From assembly GCF_000003605.2 (NCBI RefSeq), contig NW_003124904.1:235733-267094 (forward strand): a stretch of 31,362 nucleotides of DNA, given 5' to 3'. Position 1 is the first letter of the stretch, and each line of letters starts with the position of its first letter. A program made the position numbers and the translations under genes. Shown here piece after piece: positions 1 through 9,800 of the stretch. The stretch comes from Saccoglossus kowalevskii. Its lineage: Eukaryota > Hemichordata > Enteropneusta > Harrimaniidae. The notes beneath the pieces were generated by a model. That model did no database searches. It saw only the letters and a program-made list of their open reading frames with translations, and was not told where the DNA came from.

Positions 1-181
1 CAATGACGAGGTCGCGTGAGTTGCGCCCTCTGCGGTGCTCCAAACCCAATCCAGGTGTGATAAACACCTGTGAATCTACGAAATGCATAAATATTCATTC
101 TTCTAAATCGCGCCCCTAGCGGTGAAGCGCTTTTGTGTCGTGTTGTCATTTGTCGGAAAGAGTTCATGTTGTACTCCCATC

Positions 182-209
182 GCTAACCCTAACTCTAACC
201 CTCACCCAA
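182..209 (-). repeat. Short interstitial telomere-like run
   Basis: Four degenerate CCCTAA-type units occur in a row (CTAACCCTAACTCTAACCCT, then CACCC). It is too short and too degenerate to be a chromosome end, and could be a chance or repaired interstitial telomeric tract. Confidence 0.4.
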
Positions 210-286
210 CCTCAATTCAATTTTGAGTGCCCCTCTAACAAGTGATGTCTTTAGCAGGGGCATAATCGCAGTAATTTTCATTATTG

Positions 287-508
287 CAAATGGCCGCCGA
301 AATCTCGATGAGAACGAGAGTTACGAGACTTGTTTCTGCCGCCTAAATAATGTTTATTGGCTACCGTTATTGCGTCCATTATTTCCTTGATTACCGAGTT
401 TACGGTATTCGTGACAGCGATGGCTATAGAAGATGGAAAAGAGGAGGGGAAAAAGGCGCACGCAGTAGCTTTCTCGCTCTCCGTGAGATCTCGGCGGCCA
501 TTTTCAAG
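287..508. mobile_element. GGCCGCC-type MITE, copy 1
   Basis: The left end (AAATGGCCGCCGAAATCTCG) is matched by an inverted right end (GAGATCTCGGCGGCCATTTT). The interior has no coding capacity. The same terminal inverted repeat occurs at 4703-4859 and 27919-28138, so this is a family of small non-autonomous DNA elements. A target duplication is not clear, so the outer limits are uncertain by several bases. The short reading frames in this stretch on both strands are products of the element. Confidence 0.7.
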
Positions 509-718
509 TCTATTGTTGCTACGTTGAACTGTTTTGAATTTCGACATATATAATTGACGATTTATCGGATCGTACCCGAATGTCGAACCCTTTGAGAGTC
601 AGGCATGGGATCTATTGTAACGTCTACACTTTTACCGCATTTTGGTTAGTGTAATAACAAGTTTCGTGCATGTCATATTTCATCTTTAGTCAAATAATTT
701 GATTTTGTCTTTCTTCAG

Positions 719-839
719 ATTCGTTTTTGGGCACGATCGGCAATAATTGACGACCTGGATTGGGCGCTTGACGTCGCTGATCGTAGTTTTGAGTTTCTCG
801 AACAATATTTTGGTCGAGCGGATGCAATGAAAAAGTCCG
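719..839 (+). CDS. Aminopeptidase exon a (catalytic domain entry)
   Basis: The acceptor TTCTTCAG precedes ATT at 719 and the exon ends in phase 1 before GTGAGT at 840. It encodes [10 protein letters not shown] followed by a helix ([19 protein letters not shown]), equivalent to the IRIWARP to LNFFAGHY stretch of ANPEP. This is the beginning of the thermolysin-like domain. It is the first exon in the window, not the first of the gene, since no start codon or N-terminal domain is seen. Confidence 0.9.
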
Positions 840-3800
840 GTGAGTGTTTTGTTTTAATATTTAACCATGAATATTTGTCACGTTATTTCATTATTAAAGG
901 GCGGTAGTCGTCGCGCCACGCATGCGCGAGATATGTGGGTGATGGCGACTGACTGTTGCGCAGAGTACAAACTGAGACATTACCAAGCTTTAATTAGGTA
1001 CTGATTGGAAGGTATCAAAAGAGTCACCGGCGGTAATTAGTGCAAGTCGCACCCGGGTCAAACATCATTCTTGTGATTTCCATTAGAAGAGCGCATTGGA
1101 TTGTGGGAATATTAATGTTCATAAATATCGCACATGCGCAGCGCGACGACCAACGCCCTTTAATCAAGGCTCATTCAGTCAATGGCTAATTATGTCCATT
1201 TGGTCTAAAAATTTACATAAATTACAGAAAATTACGCAGCAATGTAAAAAAATATATCTAAGTTATTGTGGTTAAGTAGTATTTACTGCGCGCACATTTT
1301 ACTGCCCATAAAAGCAAAATGGCCGTTTGACAAATTGTTAGAGAGGGCGCACTTTAAAATACAGTCGCAGTGGTCGAAATTTTCCAATTCGCTTTTCACT
1401 AAATTTTTCACGTAAAGTTATCCATATTTCATTATCCCGAAATAAAAATGCGTACGTAACTCATTTTTACTTTTCCTCAGATAACGTTGCCGTGCCAACT
1501 CATCTGTTCAGCGCCATGGAAGGATGGGGGCTGGCCACTTATCTGGAGCGCCTTGTCGTCTACAATGACGTCACATCGTCCACGCGAAAGAAGTATGAGA
1601 CAGCGACGGTGGTCGCGCACGAATGTTCTCACGTTGTGAGTATTACAATATGCTTCTCTATGCGGTGATCACGAGTGTAGTTCTCACATCATACTACTAA
1701 AACATACAGCTGGTTGTATCGAGGCATATATTTATGACCACGCATGCGCATATGTATTATGTGTACGTACACATAATTACTTAAACAACCTAAAAAATAC
1801 ACAGATAGTACTCATAGCTGCAAGGCCAATTCGCGATGATCAACATTGTTGATTATTTTAATTTTAAACATTTGTTATTTTTCACTTTAATTTTTTTAGT
1901 GGTTTGGTAATTTGGTCACGATGACATGGTGGAATGATTTGTGGTTGAAAGAAGGTTTTGCGTCATTCTTCATGTTTGAAGTTATCGCTAACATTGAACC
2001 ATCCTGGAACATGGCAAGTATACGTGACAGCAATTATCTACAATATGGCTGCGTTTCCATGGAAACCATTGAATTACTATCGATTTACTCAATTTTTATT
2101 TTCAGGATGAAATTGTATCTGTGGAAGTCGTACAGGAAGCGCTCGAACTAGACAGTTTCACGACGTCACATCCGCTTACGTATCCAGACAATCAAGAATT
2201 GACCGACCTGCTGGCCAATTTTGACAGGCTAACATACTGGAAGGGCGCGTCCGTACTGCGCATGCTCGAAAATATTGTCGGCGCAGACGACTTTAAAAGG
2301 GCTATTCAGGTAAACTATGGAGGGCGCACTTCTTCGTGGAATGTCGATGTTTCACAGCCACAGTATATAGTATGTGTTATGGCTTCAGAACGAAGCAGAT
2401 TTCTTTATTAGAAAAATAAATGCTACAGTCACGTGACAGTCCTAACAATTTTTTACTTTCGCAATATTGCGAAGAAATTTATTACGCCATCATAGTAACG
2501 AGATATCCGCATACGTCTTCTATGTTGACAGAAATCCCTCTAGTCCCAGGGCGCCACCAGCGGCACTGATAAACAGATAAACAAGCAGAAATTAATATTT
2601 CACTTGCATCGATAAAATTGTTTTATATTTTCACAGAACTTTTTGCGTCGCTACGAGTATAGTAATGCCGACATGGACGATATTTGGGAAGAAGTCAGGA
2701 AGGTAGGAATGTTTTTTTGTTTTGTTTTTATATCGACCAGAAATAGTGCCTTTCAATCAAATTTATTTCGAGTGTATAACACTTTTTATAACATTTTTGC
2801 AATATAGAGTAGCAACATCCGGGATATTTTACCTCTTGGTGGGTTGATATTGCGCGTTGGACTTTGAAAGATGGCGCCGGAGTGAGCGAGGCTCATTTTT
2901 TGCGCGTGTTATAAATCGTCGTGTACCATCCCACTTGTTAACCCATAGACAGAATATTGATGTTTAAATTCGAACGTTTGTGTCCCTCAATATATCGGGA
3001 AAAATATATGTTTTATGTATATTACTTCATACAGGTAACGGCCGAGACCCTGGGTAATGAAATCGACGTCAAAAAAGTCATGGATACGTGGACACTTCAG
3101 AAGGGGTATCCTGTTATCACGGCGACCAAAAACGGCGCATATAGTGGACAGTCTACTAAACTTGAGCAGCGGTATTTTGTCCTAAAATCCCCGGAAGAAA
3201 GATTCGATTATCAGGAAAGTCCGTTCAGGTAGCGTCGGCTTATTGATCCTACCCAATATATGTGACCCCCCCCCCCCCCATTGTACAACCCGGAAGTAAT
3301 TGAACCTCTGGGCGCCATTTTGGAATATGTAGTGATCTGAAATTCAAATATCTGACCAAACATTTTCGCTACATTGCTACATTTTCTAAAAATGAAAATT
3401 TTGGTTCTGGGATATTTGATGAACCCTCAAGCGATGAAGCGTAAATGGGTGACACGAATACTAATAGGCACTTTCCCGGAAGTTGATACAGCGTTTCGCA
3501 TGCGCGCGCATACCGGACATGGCGTAAAATGTAAACTTGCAAGCGTGTTTGTATCAAATATCAGCAGACTGTCATGCTTGTATTTAGCGCCATGAGAATA
3601 GCAGATGTAGGTAGTCTGTACCCCACTCTCACTCCCTCCGGGAAAGTGGTCAAAGACATTGAAATCGTCGATCTCGTTTTTTTCCATCGTTTATATTTCG
3701 GGAAGACATACTGTATATTTTTGATGACAACGACTGCACACTTAAATCGGGGGGGGGGGGTCGTCACTTGCGCATGCGGCAAACGGCCATATTTTACAAA

Positions 3801-6800
3801 CAAACGTATACCCATGAGCCTTTCCATTTTTAGCGTGCGTTGTTATCGTCGCTTGCGACTCAATTCCAGTGCGTGCGCTGGTGACGACCCCTCCGCTTTA
3901 AACATGTTTATCGATTTGAACGACATTGCCTGACCATATACGTCTGACGTCACAGAAGCGCCCGCCACTAGAGGGCGTGATTTACATGAATGGTGAATAA
4001 TTGTTTGATTCTGTCTAGATATAAATGGAACGTGCTTTTCACCTACGTGGCTAGTACTGCAACGCTCACAACGCGGTCTGAATGGATCGATCAGAGCAGC
4101 CGAACAGGTGAGTTCAGACATGACGTCACAATGCTCGATTTCAAGTTGCACTCTGAGAAGGATTGCGTCGGATTTCATTTTCCAACGCTTTTGTTAAGCT
4201 CGCGCGGAATTTGCGTCTGCTCAGGGAGGGGACTATGTAGAAATTACCTATTATTTTTCAAATGGGTATAAAATCAGGGTAAAAATATCTGCAATATTTC
4301 TACTTATAGTACCGTGAACCCCTGGAAATGTGCTCTTGATTTGCACACATTTGGGTAAACAAACCGTTGATGGTGCTCGTCATGCACGAACTTTGAACGA
4401 GCCTGCAACACATCACGCGCACATGAATCGTCTATAACTGCGCAGTAATTCGGAACACGCGCGAAATATTTATCGCATTCGGGGATATGCAGAATACCAA
4501 ACCACAAATGACATTTTATGATTGATGTCGGTTTGCAACTGTAACTTTTCTTCGAAGATTATGACGGAATTAGACACCCTCTTCCATTAAATCTTCGATG
4601 AAAAGCAGAAATGTGGCCAATCAAAGGAGCAAAACTGTGTGAAACTTCCCACTGAAAAAATATTACTACCAGTCACTATTATTATCATAAGTTTCTTTTA
4701 TAGATGAAAATGGCCGCCGAGATCTCGTTGAGAGCGAGTGTCAGCCACCAGACTTGTCTTTTGCCCCAAATATTATCCTTACTTACTTACCTGAGGAGCC
4801 AAAACAAGTATTGTGGCTCGATCTCGATCTCTACGAGATATCGGCGGCCTTTTACGTCTGAGGTCTAATTGTGACATTTGCAAGAAAATGGTTCTCATTT
4901 TGCGATCGCTGTTCCGTGGCGTACAAATGTATACTAATCTAATTCGACAATATCCGACATTACACGATGGAACCCGACATAAGCCGATGATATTTGTCGT
5001 CACGTTACGCTGTTCTTTGAAATAACCTTACTAACTACTAGTACTACATTTTCCATTCCCTTCTTCTTAGTCGATGTTCCAGATGGCAGTAACTATGGTA
5101 ACTGGATAGGTAATTTCGATCTCGCGGGATTCTACCGCGTGAACTACGAACAAACAAACTGGGAGTGGATCATCCAGCAACTTCGCAATGATCACAATGT
5201 AAGCTTATGTTTTTTTTATCATGGCAATGCATTAAGGGTGTTGTGGTTGGAGTGACGCGGCTTCTCCGTTCACTGTGAGATCCCGCGTTATGCGTGAAAT
5301 CGAAAGTGAAAACAAAAGTCATAGTGGCGTTAAAACATTTTGTGGTATTCGACAAAAGTGAAAATGTTTTTTTCCGCGCTTCTTAGTGTGTTATTAACAA
5401 TTATTGATGGCCAATTTTGCTGAAGTATTTGTATCCCAACGCTAGAAAGCTTGATCAGAAAGCAGATCGAAATTTTTGTTTTGGCGTGAGGGCGGTAGGT
5501 TTTGAAGACAACTTTTATAATCTGCGATTTTCTTAACACGATCGAGATGGCACTTTTGATTCGATTCTATCACTACAATGTAATGCTTTCTCTCTATATA
5601 TATATTCTTGTAAAGTTATGTGTGCGTGACAACCGCCTAATCAACATAAAAATAACAGTATTTTGGGGACATGGTAATTTGTGAACTCGCGAAGTAATAA
5701 AAAAAATGGCCCTATTTGCTTTACCGTTGCGAACGAGTATTGGACGAGACCAACTCTAAGATCGGGAATATTTTATAATATCTAAGTAACCATGGTTACG
5801 AAAGTTTTATTTTGTAGCTTTTTTTATTTTTGCAACGTGGCTATTTATTCTCTTACAGTCGTTCAGTCCAGTGACAAGGGCAGCGATTATAGATGATGCG
5901 TTTTCCCTTCAAAGGTAAAAACTGATCAGTTTGTTTGATTATCCGATCGTGTATCGGGTTCTTCTGTTCGAATATTTCAATAACGACGTGTCGCAAACAT
6001 AGAGGGCGCCGTGCTGTGAGAGGAGATGATTATTTGTTATGATTATGGTTCACTAGAAAAAAAATAGTACAGAAAATGTAACTAAAAACTTGTAAAAGAA
6101 ACAGTACATCCCCACCTCACTCCTTCCGAGTTTCTAATGGACCTGTAAGCATCATTCAGAAAAAGAAAAAATACGCAAGTGATTTCGTTGAGATGAAATA
6201 CTCTTCTTGTTCATTGACTAGTTTGAAAGTGCGCGCGTGGAATTGCCTATAATCACGGTCACATTTACAGTTGATGGTAGACCTAGGCATTAACAGAGTG
6301 TGGCTAGTCCTGTCGCATCCATGTTATGTACAACAAATGTATTATTGAATCCTTACAGAGCTGGTTTACTGGACACGATGACCGCTTTGCAAGTTACATT
6401 GTACCTTGGGAGGGAAAACCACTACGCACCTTGGCACGCCGCTAACAGGGGATTTACATATCTTAGAAATCGTCTACATATGACATCATACTTTGGTACA
6501 TTTCAGGTAAAGTACTCTATTTGTGTTATATGTGTGAAGCGTTGAGGTGGCACTGCACCGTGTTGCTCAACTTTGCTGGTTCACATGCATTGGTAACTGT
6601 GAGGGCGCAAGTCATTGGCTGATGGTTTCTAAAATGGGAAGCGTGTGGCTGGGCATTGCACAGGCACTTTAAAGCGGTGGAGTCGTCACCTGCACATGCG
6701 TCATATGGCCATACACAGTCCCTCCAGGGATTGTGGGCCATAGCGTGTCATTGTTTATAAACAATCGTATACCCATGAGCCTTTGCGTTTTTAGCGTGCA

Positions 6801-9800
6801 TTGTTATCGTCGCTTGGGACTCAATTCCCGCGCGTGCGCAGGTGACGACCCTCCCGCTTTAACATGGCCGCTTGTACTACATTTACGCAAGAACGTGTGG
6901 TGCAGGATGATGACGTAATATTGTTCTTTTCTGACCCATACTTCGTTTGATTTTTTTTAATCAGCGATACATACTAGCATTGCTTAATGACTACGATGTC
7001 ACGTGGTTCATGCCCGCAAGTGATACAGTATCGGAACGATTTCTCCAAGAAATGCTACTAAAACTGTCCTGTGCAAATGGCGCCGCCGGCTGCGTCAACG
7101 AGGCCGTGTCCAGATTTGACGAATACCTGGAGTCTGACCGAAGGTAGATTACTACAGCTGGCATATAAATGTTACTATGGCAACAGGCATATTGGTTCTA
7201 TGTAGAATAAAATTGTTCAAATCATGAAAATGGACTTGGCCTTTTCAGACAACATATCATTTATTGTATATACTGATATAATTTGCTAATACGCATGCGC
7301 TTTTAAATAATATTACGCACCAGAAATTCAAAATTCCTGTATAAAATTATGCAAATTGGCGCTTTCGACCTTGACATTTTTTCTGAATTTACAACAGTGT
7401 TGCGTATAGCGTGTTAACTACTGTATATATATGTTTTGTATCACAGAATAGAACCCGATCAGAAGTCCGTGGTGTACTCGGAAGGGATTGCACACGGCAC
7501 AGTCGATGACTGGGACGTCATGTGGTCACGTGCTCAGAATGCCCAATCGCCAGACGAGGAGACGATCATCATGACGTCGCTGACAGCTTCCCGCGTGCCA
7601 TGGGTTCTGGACAGGTAAATGGCTGAGGGCGTGATCTGCTGTAGTTGAAATGTGAATATCAATGCACTGAATTGCACCATTTTTTCCCGATGACGTCATT
7701 TGTCTAAAATTACACGTGACATCTGCAGATTATATATACGATCAGTGATTATAATGTGTCAGTATGATCAATTTAAAGATCAGTCTTCTGCAAAACAAGT
7801 CACAGTGTATCTAATCCCCCCCCCCACTCAGGATCCATAGGGGCCGCATGCGCGTTCCCATTTTCTCGGGAAAGGGGGTACTTTTTGACGATCTGTCTCG
7901 GGAACATTTTCCCGAGAAAATCGTAGAAAAGGGGGTATTTTTTGCTTGTTTTCCCGAGATTCTCAAAATAGAGGGTGTATTTCAAAACACTTCCCGAGAT
8001 ATACAAAAAAGGGGGGTTTAAAAGGAGTTCTAGACTGAAAAGTTCCCTAGATAGGGGGTGAAATTCATCGGAAAAGCCCGTGAAAGGGGGGGGGGTAAAT
8101 TTTCTTCTTTTCCCTAGATAGGGGGGGGGCAAAAAATGAGGGAGCAAGCATAGGCCCCCCCTAAATATAGGGAGTGGGGGGCCGGGGTATCTACACACTT
8201 GAATGTAATAAGGGGCGAAGCATTTGCTGTGACGGGGAGGGCAAGGACGATTTTTTAAACAAATTATTCTATAGCACATATGAGCGACAAAGTTCTGAAT
8301 ATCCATGGTTCAAAAAGAATCATTACTGATATGAAAGTATAAAATAAAACACAATACACAGTTGATAACCAAGATTCAATTTCCAGTCTGTTCGTCAGGT
8401 CGCGTAGTATTTGCCGTTCCTGTTTGTTGTACTATTTATATTATGCAATAGGTATATGCAGTGGAGTCTGAATGTGTCAATCGTGCCACAGTCTCTGAAT
8501 TGGGCGGTTTTCCAGAATATTGGTACTAATATTTACGGTCATTTCGTTGCCATGGACTTCATTGACGATAACTGGGATGCCATGCTATCCACGTAAGTAA
8601 GTCACGGAGTCCTTGAAACAAGGAATTGGATGATTGGCTACTGAGAACATGCTAGTTAACAAGGGGTTATGTGATTGGCTACTGGGATACACTAGTATAT
8701 AAGGATATAGTTGATTGGCTACTAGTAGGCAATAACGAAATGAATGATTGGTTATTTAGTGATATTATCAAGTGATATGATTTTGTTATTATTTATTAGA
8801 ACACTACGATTAAGAATTTCCGTTTCGACATGAAATCCTTTCGTTTTTATTCAGAAAATTTTTAACAAGTAAAATCATATTTGTTAAAGTTATTGTTCAT
8901 ACATGAGTAGTCGAACACACTACACACATTACGTTTGTAATTTTATTCAGCTTCTTTCAGTCATAATTCAAGATGAATAAATGACAAAAATATAGAGAAC
9001 ATAGAGATTTATTATTTTCAGTAATGTTCATATGTAATCGGTAATTATAAAAAATGGTGTGCATATAAAATTCATTTTGTTTATGATTTATCCTTCATAT
9101 ATTTCTAAATTCTCTTGTCAAAATCTGTTGTTTTTCATTTTTTCCCCGAAATAGCGAAAAAATGTCGAAAACGGAAATTCTATATATTAATGTCACCAGG
9201 GATATAAAGTTACATTAACAATTAAGATTGAATCTGATTGGCTACCAAGCCCTTCCACCTAACCCACCTAACAGTCTGACCAATCAGAGAGCAGATTGTC
9301 TGTTGACAGGTTTTTTTCGACGTATCGCATTTTGCCCTGTATAGATCAACTCAACTGTAAAACTCAAGTGTATGAGAATGATTTTTGTCTTTTATGTGAA
9401 AACTTGTCCTAATAGATTTGGAGATAACACAGCTCTCATGGGGTACGCTCTGACTGGGACTAGTCTGATAAACAGTGATGCTGGCCTACAACAGGTATGT
9501 CTACTTCTATTTAGCATACGTCATTTCCTTTATGTACATTTACATATGTCATTTCCTGTGTAGTTGCCTGCATGAGATTATGTTCGGTGTTCAGACAATT
9601 TACCACACCCACAACATTCAGTTTTTTAGAATTTACCAGAAATAATATATTTCGATAATTGGTTCGATCATTGGCGTGCAAGAAATTGTTATTTTTAGCA
9701 ACAATCGTCAAGTTTACTGACAATTAGATTTTCAAGGCTCGTAAATTCTTGTGAAATAAATTAGTCACGAGATACATTTCACTACCTTGACCCAGTTCAG

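Larger units (their letters stand above)
1..718. other. Upstream non-coding stretch, probably intron of the aminopeptidase gene
   Basis: No exon is recognisable here, although the aminopeptidase gene must continue upstream because its N-terminal third is absent. The stretch holds a degenerate telomere-like run (182-209) and one complete GGCCGCC-type MITE (about 287-508). It ends in a pyrimidine-rich acceptor (TTCTTCAG, 711-718) that opens the first visible exon. Reading it as intron is an inference from that acceptor. Confidence 0.6.

Noticed and set aside
3843-4178. Minus-strand open frame of 111 codons opposite exon g
   Set aside because: It runs across a MITE end and the antisense of a confirmed aminopeptidase exon, with no motif of its own.
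7800-8306. Minus-strand open frame of 168 codons
   Set aside because: It coincides with the degenerate G-run repeat array; its Pro/Lys/Phe periodicity comes from the repeat units.
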